A stretch of DNA of 64,000 nt, taken from assembly GCF_038900095.1 (NCBI RefSeq), contig NZ_JBBMQQ010000010.1:114484-178483 (forward strand), written 5' to 3'. This document shows, in pieces, positions 7,445 to 15,885 of the stretch. How positions within the stretch are numbered: position 1 is the first letter of the stretch; each line of letters begins with the position of its first letter. This DNA is from Hoeflea sp038900095. GTDB taxonomy: Bacteria > Pseudomonadota > Alphaproteobacteria > Rhizobiales > Rhizobiaceae. Made by a program: the position numbers and the translations under genes. The notes under the pieces were generated by a model. The model was given only the letters and a program-made list of their open reading frames with translations. It had not been told where the DNA came from and made no database searches.

Positions 7445-8626
7445 CTAATCGGTGTCCGGGAGGTGGAAGGTCAGCAATCCCAGGGCCAACAGGACAGGGA
7501 GAAAGTTGAACACCTGCTGTATTCCGACCTGGTCGGCCACAGCCCCCAGCGCTGCGGCCCCAAGAGCGCCAATTCCGAAGGCAAAACCGAAGACGAAACC
7601 GGACACCATCCCGATTTTCTGCGGCAGAAGTTCCTGCGCATAGACGACAATTGCCGAAAAGGCGGAGGCCAGGACCAGCCCGACAACAATGCTCAACGCG
7701 ATTGTTCCCGGCAGGTTCGTGTACGGCAGCATGAGCGAGAAAGGCAAAGCGCCCAATATCGACCCCCAGATCACCTTCCTGCGCCCGATCCGGTCCCCGA
7801 CGGGGCCGCCAACGAACGTGCCAACCGCAACGGCCGCCAGGAAGACAAACAGGATGGTCTGCGCGCTCCGGATCTCCAGCCCGAATTTCTCGATGAGGAA
7901 GAAAGTGTAGTAGCTCTTGAACGTCTCGATGTAGACGAATTTGCTCAACAGCAGCGCACCGATGATCGCGAATGAAATCATCAGCCGCTTTTTCGGCAAT
8001 TGCGGGAAGGAAAGCTGCGGCGCGGCAACGGTGTTCATGATCCGCTGATGATTTGCAAACCACCGCGCAACCCAGGTGAGGATGACGACCGACAACACGG
8101 CCAAAAGCCCGAACCAGACCGTACTGAACTGCCCCAGGGGGAGAACGAACAAGGCAGCAGCAAGCGGCCCGAGGGCTGTCCCGGTGTTGCCGCCAACCTG
8201 AAAGCTCGACTGCGCAAAGCCCCGTTGGCCACCCGATGCCATGCGGCACACCCGCGATGCTTCCGGGTGAAACAGGGCCGAGCCCACCCCCAGAACAGTC
8301 GCGGCCGCCAGCAACAGCACGAACGAATTCGCCGTTGCGAGCATGACCACACCAAGCGCCACGACCGTCATAGAAACAGCAAGCGTGTAGGGCCTGGGTT
8401 TCAGGTCCCCGTAAAGTCCCATGATGGGCTGCAACAGGCAGGCCGTGATCTGTTGCGCAAGAGTAAGCAGACCCAGTTGAAAATAGTTGAGCGCATACTC
8501 TGACTTGAAAACCGGATAGAGCGCGGGCAGCAGGAACTGGATCAGGTCATTGATCAGATGGGCGCCACTGACGGCGAAGATAACCGAATACGACGTCGGC
8601 ATCAGGGTTGTTTTCTGGATGGTCAC
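7445..8626 (-). CDS. fsr: MFS transporter of the fosmidomycin-resistance (Fsr) type
   Basis: The protein has 393 residues and twelve predicted membrane helices. Family marks are an N-terminal AHLINDLIQFLLPALYP, LYGDLKPRP in the loop after helix 2, the ALFHPEASR segment in the first half and GPVGDRIGRRK in the central loop. Relatives are proton-driven drug exporters, of which E. coli Fsr exports fosmidomycin. The start at GTG 8626 is weakly supported; ATG 8602 is the alternative. The gene is divergent from a LysR gene with 139 bases between them, a typical regulator/exporter pair. The real substrate is unknown. Confidence 0.82.
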   Translation of the reverse strand: MTIQKTTLMPTSYSVIFAVSGAHLINDLIQFLLPALYPVFKSEYALNYFQLGLLTLAQQITACLLQPIMGLYGDLKPRPYTLAVSMTVVALGVVMLATANSFVLLLAAATVLGVGSALFHPEASRVCRMASGGQRGFAQSSFQVGGNTGTALGPLAAALFVLPLGQFSTVWFGLLAVLSVVILTWVARWFANHQRIMNTVAAPQLSFPQLPKKRLMISFAIIGALLLSKFVYIETFKSYYTFFLIEKFGLEIRSAQTILFVFLAAVAVGTFVGGPVGDRIGRRKVIWGSILGALPFSLMLPYTNLPGTIALSIVVGLVLASAFSAIVVYAQELLPQKIGMVSGFVFGFAFGIGALGAAALGAVADQVGIQQVFNFLPVLLALGLLTFHLPDTD

Positions 8627-8737
8627 TTATGGTCTCGTTGCTGGGGTGGAGTACCCGCGCGTGGGGTCTCCGCCGAAAGGGTTTGGAGGCCACAATGGCG
8701 CATTCGCAGTGGACTTTCTAACCAGAAGGGAATCTAC

Positions 8738-8762
8738 TATCCTGTAGAAAATCTACAGGATA
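8738..8762 (+). promoter_or_regulatory. Perfect inverted repeat overlapping the LysR ribosome binding site
   Basis: An 11-bp arm TATCCTGTAGA (8738-8748) is mirrored exactly by TCTACAGGATA (8752-8762) around a 3-base centre. It ends three bases before the ATG at 8766 and contains the AGGA ribosome site, so in RNA it could hide that site, and in DNA it could be the regulator's own operator. Confidence 0.6.
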
Positions 8763-8765
8763 ACA

Positions 8766-9641
8766 ATGTCGACGCCGCGCCGCTCCCTCCCCCCGCTGAA
8801 TGCATTGCGTGCTTTTGAAGTTGCCGGCCGGCAGCTGAATTTTCGCGCAGCATCCGAAGAACTCGGCGTCTCCCAAGGTGCCGTCGCGCAGCAGGTGCGG
8901 CTTCTCGAGGACCATCTGGGCATTTCTCTGTTTAAGCGCATGCCGCGAGGCGTCGCGCTTACGCCGCAGGGGGCGAACTATCTTTCCGAAATGACCCGCG
9001 CCTTTGACACGCTCTGCAAGGCAACAGCACAGCTTCACGATCGTGCCGATGCGGTGACCATCAGCGTCACGCCGACATTTGCGACAAAAATCCTGATCCC
9101 GCAGCTGTCCGAACTCAAATTGGCCTTGCCGTGGGTGGAGCTGCGTACGATCGCAACCGAGTCTGTCTCCGACTTTGATCGCGACCAGGTCGATATAGCC
9201 GTGCGCCAGACCCGGCCGCCCTTTGCCGCGTCTCAGGAAGCGCAACTGCTTTTCCGTCACGACCTCGTTCTGGTTGCCAGTCCGCATTTGCTGGGTAACG
9301 ACAAACGGCCGCTGACGCGGGAACAGATCAGCCGCCTGCCGCTCCTGCATGATGCACAAAACCATTGGCCAAAGTTCTTTGGCAGCGTTGGAACGCTGCC
9401 AGGCGCGGTGTTCAACCAGACAACACTTGCGCTGGATGCGGCTCTTGCCGGACAGGGTGTTGCAATTGCCTGCCGCGCCCTGATGCAAGCCGATCTCGAT
9501 GCTGCGCGTCTGGTCGAAATCTGCCCGGCGGGGTTCTCGGCCGGGTCTGATTTCTATCTCGTGCGAAAGCGCTCGCCGCATCCGCGAAACTCGGTTGATG
9601 CCGTCTGGTCATGGGCCCTGGACCATTGGGCGGTTGGCTGA
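8766..9641 (+). CDS. LysR-family regulator, GcvA-like group
   Basis: The protein has 291 residues. The helix-turn-helix spans about 11-68 (LNALRAFEVAGRQLNFRAAS, then SQGAVAQQVRLLE), followed by the effector domain from about 95. The opening RSLPPLNALRAFE is characteristic of the GcvA/AmpR-like branch. ATG 8766 has AGGA six bases upstream inside a perfect inverted repeat. It lies divergent from the Fsr-type exporter, its likely target. It is followed by a bidirectional terminator. Confidence 0.88.
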   Translation: MSTPRRSLPPLNALRAFEVAGRQLNFRAASEELGVSQGAVAQQVRLLEDHLGISLFKRMPRGVALTPQGANYLSEMTRAFDTLCKATAQLHDRADAVTISVTPTFATKILIPQLSELKLALPWVELRTIATESVSDFDRDQVDIAVRQTRPPFAASQEAQLLFRHDLVLVASPHLLGNDKRPLTREQISRLPLLHDAQNHWPKFFGSVGTLPGAVFNQTTLALDAALAGQGVAIACRALMQADLDAARLVEICPAGFSAGSDFYLVRKRSPHPRNSVDAVWSWALDHWAVG

Positions 9642-9711
9642 AGGCCGGGAACTTCACTGGGCCTCGAAGCAGCCGATAGGCAGCACAGGGCCGAAACTTC
9701 GCCCCCTGAAC

Positions 9712-9747
9712 GAAAAAGACCCGGACGCCAAATGTCCGGGCCTTTTC
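9712..9747. terminator. Bidirectional rho-independent terminator
   Basis: Stem CCCGGAC (9720-9726) pairs with GTCCGGG (9734-9740); an A-run lies on the left and CCTTTTC on the right, so it can serve both the LysR gene and the convergent iron-binding-protein gene. Confidence 0.75.
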
Positions 9748-9798
9748 ATAAGCCGGGGTAACGGTCATTGCCCCGGCGGTATGTGATGTCGGGTTGGC

Positions 9799-10830
9799 TT
9801 ACTTGTAGCCGACCTCGTTGTAGATTTCCTGGGCACGGGCCTGGTTCTTGCCGAGCTCGTTGAGGTTGAGCGTGTCGGCCTTGAAGCTGCCTAGACCCTC
9901 GACCACCGACGATGCCGCAACGCCCTCAACCACCGGGTACTCGTTGTTGCCGTTGGCGAAATAGGCCTGGGCCTGATCCGAGGTGAAGTATTCGAGCAGC
10001 TTGACCGCGTTGTCGCGGTTGGGCGCATGCGCCGTCACGCCGGCGCCGGAGATGTTGACATGGGTGCCGTTGCCGTCCTGATCGGGGAACACGACGCCGA
10101 TCTTGTCGATGCCCTCTGTCAGACCGTCAACCTGGCCGGCCAGGCCGCGGGCGAAGTAATAGGTGTTGGCAATGGCGATGCCGCATTCACCCGAAACGAT
10201 GCCGCGGAGCTGATCGGTATCACCACCCTGCGGATCGCGCGCCAGATTGTCCTTGAGCCCCTGTGCCCAGGCCTTTGCAGCCTCGTCGCCATTGTGGGCG
10301 ATATAGGCGCCGAGCAGCGACAGCATGTAGATGTTCGAGCTCGAGCGGGCGCACAGCAGGCCCTTGTATTTCGGATCGGCCAGCGCCGCATAGGTCATCG
10401 GCGGTTCGCTCACCTTGTCCTTGTCGTAGAAGATGACGCGGGCGCGCTTGGAAATGCCGAACCAGTGCCCTTCGGGATGGCGCAGGCTTTCGGGAACCCG
10501 TTCGTTGAGCACCTCGGAATCGACGGACGAGAACAGGCCTGCCTGATCGGCACGCCACAAACGGCCTGCATCGGCGGTGATGAACACGTCGGCCGGGCTG
10601 TTGGCGCCTTCTGCCTTCATCCGTTCGATCAGCTCGTCTTCCTTGCCTTCGATCAGGTTGATCTCGATGCCGGTGGCCTCGGTGAAATCGCTGTAGAGCC
10701 GCTCGTCGGTGTCATAATGGCGCGATGAATAGATGTTGACCTCGCCATCTGCATAAGCAGGTGCGGCGACGGCTGCAAAGGCAGCGACAGAGGCAAGAAG
10801 CGCGAGCACGCGAGGTGCGGAAATGGCCAT
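9799..10830 (-). CDS. Periplasmic ferric-iron ABC binding protein (FbpA/Idi-like)
   Basis: The protein has 343 residues from ATG 10830, which has GGAG seven bases upstream and opens with a Sec signal peptide (MAISAPRVLALLASV to AYA-DG, about 1-27). The mature start VNIYSSRHYDTDERLY and the twin tyrosines Y224-Y225 in ANTYYFARG are hallmarks of transferrin-like Fe(III) binding proteins, in which the tyrosine pair ligates iron. It should capture iron in the periplasm and deliver it to an FbpB-type permease; the only such permease here is at 3929-5623. Its promoter carries an IRO box, predicting RirA repression in iron-rich cells. Confidence 0.9.
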   Translation of the reverse strand: MAISAPRVLALLASVAAFAAVAAPAYADGEVNIYSSRHYDTDERLYSDFTEATGIEINLIEGKEDELIERMKAEGANSPADVFITADAGRLWRADQAGLFSSVDSEVLNERVPESLRHPEGHWFGISKRARVIFYDKDKVSEPPMTYAALADPKYKGLLCARSSSNIYMLSLLGAYIAHNGDEAAKAWAQGLKDNLARDPQGGDTDQLRGIVSGECGIAIANTYYFARGLAGQVDGLTEGIDKIGVVFPDQDGNGTHVNISGAGVTAHAPNRDNAVKLLEYFTSDQAQAYFANGNNEYPVVEGVAASSVVEGLGSFKADTLNLNELGKNQARAQEIYNEVGYK

Positions 10831-10863
10831 TGGAGATCTCCATAGGGTTTGGATGAATAAACC

Positions 10864-10878
10864 TGACATTTGTAATCA
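10864..10878. promoter_or_regulatory. IRO-box (RirA-type iron operator)
   Basis: The sequence is TGA at 10864-10866, nine bases, then TCA at 10876-10878, an exact TGA-N9-TCA match to the rhizobial IRO box. It lies at the predicted transcription start. A second dyad surrounds it: TGAATAAAC (10854-10862) against GTTTATTCA (10880-10888). Confidence 0.65.
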
Positions 10879-10907
10879 TGTTTATTCAGCAGCCGATTTG
10901 CTGTCAA
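10879..10907 (-). promoter_or_regulatory. Promoter of the iron-binding-protein gene
   Basis: On the minus strand a perfect -35 TTGACA sits at 10907-10902 and, 17 bases on, TAAACA (10884-10879) is a weak -10. The -10 lies in one arm of the TGAATAAAC dyad. Confidence 0.55.
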
Positions 10908-11164
10908 CCGGTCCGCCCGCAATAAGTTGAGCATTTGCCGAAGGTTTTTTTGAGATGGATTGGCCTGCGTTGAAACTCCACGCGCAGGTCTCGTCTCCGA
11001 ATGCCCCCACCCTGATTTCAGGCCAGGCTTCAGCCTCGCCACCCTCCCCCGGCTTTCAAGCGTCAGTAGCCCGGACGGGCCGCCAGAACGCCCACCCATG
11101 AAGCCGGTTCAAAGCAGCCGGGGGCAGCGCAATCAGGCCATGGACCGTCTCACGGCTTTGTTAC

Positions 11165-11179
11165 TAGACGACCGGTCTA
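11165..11179. promoter_or_regulatory. Palindromic operator in front of the TetR gene
   Basis: TAGAC-N5-GTCTA (11165-11179) lies 20 bases before the TetR start and touches a TATTAT (11178-11183) that could be a -10. Sites with TAGAC/GTCTA arms are typical for TetR proteins of the NemR/AcuR type. Confidence 0.6.
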
Positions 11180-11199
11180 TTATTTTCTATATCGCCGTC

Positions 11200-11787
11200 A
11201 TGACATCACCGAAGAAATCAGAACTGACCCGCTCCCGCATTCTCTGCGAAGGCCGCGCCCTTGTGCTGGCCCAGGGCTTTGGCGGCCTTGGATTGACCGA
11301 GCTGCTCACCGCCGCGGGGGTGCCGAAGGGCTCGTTCTATTACTACTTCGCCTCCAAGGAGGCCTTCGGCTGCGACATGCTCAATGCCTATGTCGGAGAC
11401 TATATCGCCGCACTCGACGCCATCATCGCCCGGCCCCTGCCGGCCAATGAGCGCCTCGACAGTTTCTTCCGCGCCGCGCTTGAAGGCGATGCCGGGTCGA
11501 TGGCCGACCGCTGCCTTGTGGTCAAGCTTGCCGCCGAAATCGCCGACCTGTCCGAAGATATGCGCCAGATCCTCGATGAGGGCGTGACTGCCGTGTGTGA
11601 CCGCCTCGCGCGGTTGCTGCGGGAGGGCGCCGACGACGGCTCCATCGTTCCGCAAGACGACCCCGGCAGCGCCGCCGCCCTGCTCTATAGCCAATGGCTC
11701 GGAGCTGCGATCATCGCCAAACTGTCAAGGCGTCCGCAGCCTCTCGAACAGGCGCTTGCCGACACGCGGCGCCGGTTCTTCGCCTGA
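11200..11787 (+). CDS. TetR-family transcriptional regulator
   Basis: The protein has 195 residues starting at ATG 11200 (MTSPKKSELTRSRIL); the frame is open far upstream but the family's N-terminal helix begins here. The DNA-binding helix-turn-helix is at about 30-52 (LTELLTAAGVPKGSFYYYFASKE). The C-terminal ligand domain contains a lone cysteine in ADRCLVVKLA, a position seen in reactive-electrophile sensors of the NemR type. No Shine-Dalgarno is evident, so the transcript may be nearly leaderless. The next gene, 63 bases on, encodes a reductase that is its likely target. Confidence 0.88.
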   Translation: MTSPKKSELTRSRILCEGRALVLAQGFGGLGLTELLTAAGVPKGSFYYYFASKEAFGCDMLNAYVGDYIAALDAIIARPLPANERLDSFFRAALEGDAGSMADRCLVVKLAAEIADLSEDMRQILDEGVTAVCDRLARLLREGADDGSIVPQDDPGSAAALLYSQWLGAAIIAKLSRRPQPLEQALADTRRRFFA

Positions 11788-11850
11788 CACTTCAACCCTT
11801 TCCGTCACCTCGAAATCCTGCGCATCGCAGGCACAACAAAGGACATCATT

Positions 11851-12828
11851 ATGAAAGCTGCAACTTACACAAAATTCGGCGAACCCGCAGACGTGCTCGT
11901 CGTCAAGGACGTCCCCCGGCCCGAACCCAAGGCCGGTGAAGTCCTCATCCGCACCATCCTGTCGCCGATCCACAACCACGATCTCTGGACCATCCGCGGC
12001 ACCTATGGCTACAAGCCCGAGCTCCCGGCCCTTGGCGGTTCCGAAGCCGTCGGCACCATCGAGGCGGTCGGCGAAGGCGTCGATGCCGCAATGGTCGGCA
12101 AGCGCGTCGTCAATGCCGGCAAGATCGGCACCTGGGCCGAGTATTTCACCGCCCCCGCCGCCGGCGTCCTGCCGCTTCCCGACGTGATTTCGGACGAAGC
12201 CGGCGCACAACTGGTCGCCATGCCGTTCAGCGCCATCTCGCTGCTCGAATTCCTCAACGTCAAGGAAGGCGACACGGTCATCCAGACCGCCGCCAATGGC
12301 GCTGTCGGCAAGATCTTCGCCGATCTCGCCCGGGCCCGCGGCATCAAGACCGTCAACCTCGTGCGCCGCGCCGAAGCCGTTGCCGAGCTTGAAGCGCTGG
12401 GCATGGAAAACGTGCTGTCGACCGACCAGGATGGCTGGCAGAAGCGTGCCCGCGAGATCGTCGGCAAGGACGGAGCACAAGCAGCCATCGATTCCGTCGG
12501 CGGCCCGATCGTCGCCGACATCGCCGACCTGCTCGGCCTCAACGGCCTGCTGGTCGTCTTCGGCACCGCAACCGGCGTACCGCTCGAACTGCGCGCCGGT
12601 TCGATGATCACCAACCACCTCACCGTCAAGGGCTTCTGGGGCTCGCGGGTCTCCAGCGAGATGGCAGCCGATGAAAAGGTCCGCCTGATCACCGAACTGG
12701 TCACGCTGGCAGCCCACGGCAAGCTCAAGCTGCCTTCGGGCGGTGAATTCAGCCTCGACAACGTCGCCGACGCGGTCAAGGCATCGCTGACGCCCGGCAA
12801 GTCAGGCAAGATCCTCATTCGTCCCTGA
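11851..12828 (+). CDS. Zinc-independent MDR-family NADPH oxidoreductase (quinone/enoyl reductase type)
   Basis: The protein has 325 residues of the medium-chain dehydrogenase/reductase superfamily. It has an N-terminal GroES-like fold (about 1-130, with NHDLWTIRGTYGYKPELP) and a Rossmann domain carrying AANGAVGKIFADLARARG (about 149-166). The position of the zinc-ADH GHE motif reads GGSEAVGTI, so the catalytic zinc ligands are absent and a quinone- or enoyl-thioester-reductase chemistry is expected. It follows the TetR gene with 63 bases between them and is closed by a strong terminator. Substrate unknown. Confidence 0.85.
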   Translation: MKAATYTKFGEPADVLVVKDVPRPEPKAGEVLIRTILSPIHNHDLWTIRGTYGYKPELPALGGSEAVGTIEAVGEGVDAAMVGKRVVNAGKIGTWAEYFTAPAAGVLPLPDVISDEAGAQLVAMPFSAISLLEFLNVKEGDTVIQTAANGAVGKIFADLARARGIKTVNLVRRAEAVAELEALGMENVLSTDQDGWQKRAREIVGKDGAQAAIDSVGGPIVADIADLLGLNGLLVVFGTATGVPLELRAGSMITNHLTVKGFWGSRVSSEMAADEKVRLITELVTLAAHGKLKLPSGGEFSLDNVADAVKASLTPGKSGKILIRP

Positions 12829-12860
12829 CCCGGCCCTGACGCGGATTTAAGAGACAAACA

Positions 12861-12895
12861 GGCCCGCGCCGGATCACTCCGGCGCGGGCCGTTTC
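12861..12895. terminator. Terminator between MDR reductase and aldo-keto reductase
   Basis: A perfect 13-bp stem (12861-12873 against 12878-12890) with a TCAC loop, followed by GTTTC. It separates two convergent genes. Confidence 0.8.
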
Positions 12896-12921
12896 ATGTC
12901 CGTTTCACGCACAAATTGCTT

Positions 12922-13893
12922 CTAGAGCTGGTCTTCCAGCCGGTCTGTCGCAGGAGCCGGGGTGCGCGACAATGCTGCGATCCGGGCATGCAGGTCCGGC
13001 GTCATATCGATCTTGATCGAATCCAGTGAAGGCTGCAATTGCTCGAGGTTGCGCGCACCGATGATCGGACAGGTGACAGCCGGATTGGCTGCAGCCCAGG
13101 CAACGGCCAGCGACACCGGGTGCACGCCCATCTCGCGGGCGAACTCGGTGAACGCCTCGGCGACATCGAACACCCAGTCCTCGCTGTAGCGCTTGGCATA
13201 GTCCGGATTGGCCATGATGCGGCCGCTGTCCGGGCGCGTGCCCTTGCCGTACTTGCCGCTGAGCAACCCGCCACCAACCGCCGAGTAACTGATCACGCCG
13301 AGATTTTCGGACAACGCCAGCGGGAAGATTTCGGATTCCGCCTGGCGTTTGACCAGCGAATACATCGGCTCGATCACATCGAACCGAGGCCAGCCGTGCC
13401 TTTCGGAAATGCCAAGTCCCTTGGCGATTTGCCAGGCCGAATAGTTGCTGGCGCCGAGATAGAGAACCTTGCCGTCGGCCACCAGCGTCTCCAGCGCCCG
13501 CAAGGTTTCCTCCAGCGGCACGGTCGCGTCCCAGCGGTGCATGAACAACACGTCGAGCCGGTCGGTGCCAAGCCGTCGCAAACTCGCTTCAACCGCCTGC
13601 AGGATGTGGCGGCGATTGCCGCCCCGCGCATTCACGTCATCCCGCATCGGAGAAAAGCATTTGGACGTGATGACCAGATCGTCACGTTCGCCCTTGATCA
13701 GTTTGCCGAGGATGGTTTCAGCCGCCCCCTTGCCGTAGCCGTCTGCGCAATCGAAGAAATTGATCCCGGCATCGCGGCAGGCTGAAAACATCCGCGCCGA
13801 TTCCGCTTCATCGGCATCGCCGCCAAACGACATGGTGCCAAAGCACAATTCAGAGACCTGGACCCCGGTCTGGCCAAGTTGCTTGTATTTCAT
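12922..13893 (-). CDS. Aldo-keto reductase
   Basis: The protein has 323 residues of the (beta/alpha)8 aldo/keto reductase family. The catalytic tetrad is D48, Y53, K78 and H119 (FFDCADGYG, TSKCF, FMHRWD). It should reduce aldehydes or ketones with NADPH. The start at ATG 13893 has AGGA about ten bases upstream. It follows the ureidoglycine aminohydrolase gene on the same strand after 22 bases, so the two probably form an operon; whether it takes part in purine breakdown is an inference from position only. Confidence 0.9.
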   Translation of the reverse strand: MKYKQLGQTGVQVSELCFGTMSFGGDADEAESARMFSACRDAGINFFDCADGYGKGAAETILGKLIKGERDDLVITSKCFSPMRDDVNARGGNRRHILQAVEASLRRLGTDRLDVLFMHRWDATVPLEETLRALETLVADGKVLYLGASNYSAWQIAKGLGISERHGWPRFDVIEPMYSLVKRQAESEIFPLALSENLGVISYSAVGGGLLSGKYGKGTRPDSGRIMANPDYAKRYSEDWVFDVAEAFTEFAREMGVHPVSLAVAWAAANPAVTCPIIGARNLEQLQPSLDSIKIDMTPDLHARIAALSRTPAPATDRLEDQL

Positions 13894-13915
13894 GATGGTT
13901 GTTTTCCTTTTCCGT

Positions 13916-14662
13916 TCAACCCGCCAGCGGGTCCCGGTTCCAGTTCTTGTAGATCAGATAGCGCGCCGGCGTAGCTCCCAGCGCTCCAAACCATTGCGGG
14001 CAATAGGGGCCCATCCAGATCACGTCCCCTTGCGCCACCGAGTACCAGTCATCGTCGAGCCGGTAGACCCCGCCACCATTTAGCATCAGCAACCCGTGCT
14101 CGACAAAATGCGTCTCGACATACGGCAGGCTGCCGCCGGGCTGAAACTCCATCACATTGACTTCACAGTCAAACCGTTCTTCCAGCGGAAGGAGCTTGCG
14201 CACCGCCAGCAACCCGTCATCCGACATCGGCCGCCGTGGTTGCGCTTCAACAGAGCCTACGACCGGTTCCGGATGCTCCGCGCCGTCAAGCGGCATGAAC
14301 GCCTTCTCCAGCACCACCAGTCTTGATGCCTTCGTCGCCCTGATCTCGTGCGCCACCCCGGCAGGAACCAGCGCATAGCCCTCTGGCAACAGCTGATGCA
14401 CCGCACCATCAAGATCCAGTGTAACAGCCCCTTCCAGCACGAGGACAAACCGTTCGATCACATCCGCCGGCGCCAGGGCCTTTGCACCTTCAGGCATCTC
14501 GGCAAGGAACTGCGAGAACCCCGCTCCCATCTGAGGCGAAATCACCACCACGATCCGCGAGCCCGGCCAGTTCGGCATCGGGGTAACCTCGTGACTGTCA
14601 GCCGAAATCAGCGCATGTCGCTGCGCAATCACCGAGCGTGTTTCACCAAACTGTCGTCTCAT
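13916..14662 (-). CDS. allE: (S)-ureidoglycine aminohydrolase
   Basis: The protein has 248 residues from ATG 14662 (MRRQFGETRSVIAQRHALIS), which is preceded by AGGA. It is a bicupin: N-terminal cupin about 40-125 (ADVIERFVLVLEGAVTLDLDG) and C-terminal cupin about 160-245 with the metal-binding PYVETHFVEHGLLMLNGGGVY segment. The ending PQWFGALGATPARYLIYKNWNRDP is typical of the family. The enzyme releases ammonia from (S)-ureidoglycine to give (S)-ureidoglycolate in the allantoin route. The long frame continuing to 15784 is an artefact that would overlap the dehydrogenase gene. No other allantoin gene is visible in the window. Confidence 0.88.
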   Translation of the reverse strand: MRRQFGETRSVIAQRHALISADSHEVTPMPNWPGSRIVVVISPQMGAGFSQFLAEMPEGAKALAPADVIERFVLVLEGAVTLDLDGAVHQLLPEGYALVPAGVAHEIRATKASRLVVLEKAFMPLDGAEHPEPVVGSVEAQPRRPMSDDGLLAVRKLLPLEERFDCEVNVMEFQPGGSLPYVETHFVEHGLLMLNGGGVYRLDDDWYSVAQGDVIWMGPYCPQWFGALGATPARYLIYKNWNRDPLAG

Positions 14663-14796
14663 GGCATATCCTTTCGCGGGCAGCTGCGTTGACCGGGCAC
14701 GGGTCAGTGCGCATTTGATCCGGGTCGCCCCGATACAATCATGGACCGGCTGAAATGGCGACATGCCGCCATGATACTCCCCCGGAATAATCGGCA

Positions 14797-14824
14797 TTTG
14801 GCCAACACCGCTTTGCTGGCCAAA
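14797..14824. promoter_or_regulatory. Inverted repeat between allE and the divergent dehydrogenase
   Basis: TTTGGCCA (14797-14804) is mirrored by TGGCCAAA (14817-14824), 8-bp arms with a 12-base spacer. Its central position in a 267-bp divergent intergenic region suggests an operator shared by both genes. Confidence 0.5.
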
Positions 14825-14929
14825 AACCACCGCTGCTTGCAACATCTCCACCAAGCTGCAAAAATCGGCGCCCGGGCCGGACCGGCAGGTTACACCCGGC
14901 CTTTCCCGCCCCCAATCCGGAGATCTGGC

Positions 14930-15823
14930 ATGACGCAAGCGAATGAAACCGTGGGCTTTGTCGGCGTCGGCCTGATGGGGCACGGCATGGCCAGGAACAT
15001 CGTCGAGAAGGGCTATCCGCTGACCGTGATCGCCCACCGCAACCGCGCTCCGGTCGAGGACCTGGTAACCCGCGGTGCGACCGAGGCCAAGTCGATGGAA
15101 GAGCTGGCAAGCGCCTGCTCCGTCATCTTCCTGTGCCTGACCGGCTCGCCGCAGGTCGAGGCCACGATCGCCGCCCTCAAGCCGGGTCTGGCCAAGGGAA
15201 GCGTCATCGTCGATTGCTCGACCAGCGACCCGACGGTGACCGAAAGAATTGCCACGGAGCTGGCCGAAATCGGCGTCGATTTTGCCGATGCACCGCTCAG
15301 CCGCACCCCGAAGGAAGCCTGGGAAGGCACGCTCGACTGCATGGTCGGCGCCAGTGAGACGGTGTTTGCCCGCATCGAACCGGTGATCGCCACCTGGGCC
15401 ACCAAGATCGTCCATCTCGGCGGCGTCGGTGACGGCCACAAGATGAAACTGCTCAACAATTTCATCTCGCTCGGCTATGCGGCGCTCTATTCCGAAGCGC
15501 TTGCCATGTCGCGCAAGGTCGGCATTCCGGTCACCGCGTTCGACAAGGTGATCCGCGGCAGCCGGATGGATTGCGGCTTCTACCAGACCTTCATGGGCTA
15601 TGCGCTCGAGGGCAATCGCGAATCGCACAAGTTCACCCTGACAAACGCCTACAAGGACATCCGTTACGTCGAATCCATGGCCAATGCCGCAACCGTCGCC
15701 ACCCCGATGACCAGCGCCATCAAGAACTCCTTTGCCCTCGCCGTAAACACCGGCGGCAACGGACCCGAGGATTACCTGCCGCATGTCGCAGATTTTGTTG
15801 CCAGGGCAAACGGGATTGAGTGA
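14930..15823 (+). CDS. 3-hydroxyisobutyrate dehydrogenase-family NAD(P)-dependent oxidoreductase
   Basis: The protein has 297 residues from ATG 14930, with GGAG seven bases upstream. The dinucleotide motif GFVGVGLMGHGMA lies at about 9-21, and the beta-hydroxyacid dehydrogenase catalytic lysine is K173 in HKMKLLNN. The family includes 3-hydroxyisobutyrate dehydrogenase and tartronate-semialdehyde reductase (GlxR). Because it faces allE, whose pathway ends in glyoxylate, a GlxR-like job is attractive, but no glyoxylate carboligase is adjacent. The substrate-binding segment differs from the usual DAPVSGG (here DAPLSRTPKEAWEG), so the substrate may be different. Confidence 0.85.
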   Translation: MTQANETVGFVGVGLMGHGMARNIVEKGYPLTVIAHRNRAPVEDLVTRGATEAKSMEELASACSVIFLCLTGSPQVEATIAALKPGLAKGSVIVDCSTSDPTVTERIATELAEIGVDFADAPLSRTPKEAWEGTLDCMVGASETVFARIEPVIATWATKIVHLGGVGDGHKMKLLNNFISLGYAALYSEALAMSRKVGIPVTAFDKVIRGSRMDCGFYQTFMGYALEGNRESHKFTLTNAYKDIRYVESMANAATVATPMTSAIKNSFALAVNTGGNGPEDYLPHVADFVARANGIE

Positions 15824-15885
15824 GGGGGAGTTGCCTGATATCAGGGAGCGATTGCCCGCCCCCTGAATGACAGCCGGCTATCGCT

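Noticed and set aside
14663..15784. N-terminal extension of the allE frame by 374 codons
   Set aside because: It would lie antisense to the dehydrogenase gene and has no family similarity; allE homologues start at MRRQFGETR.
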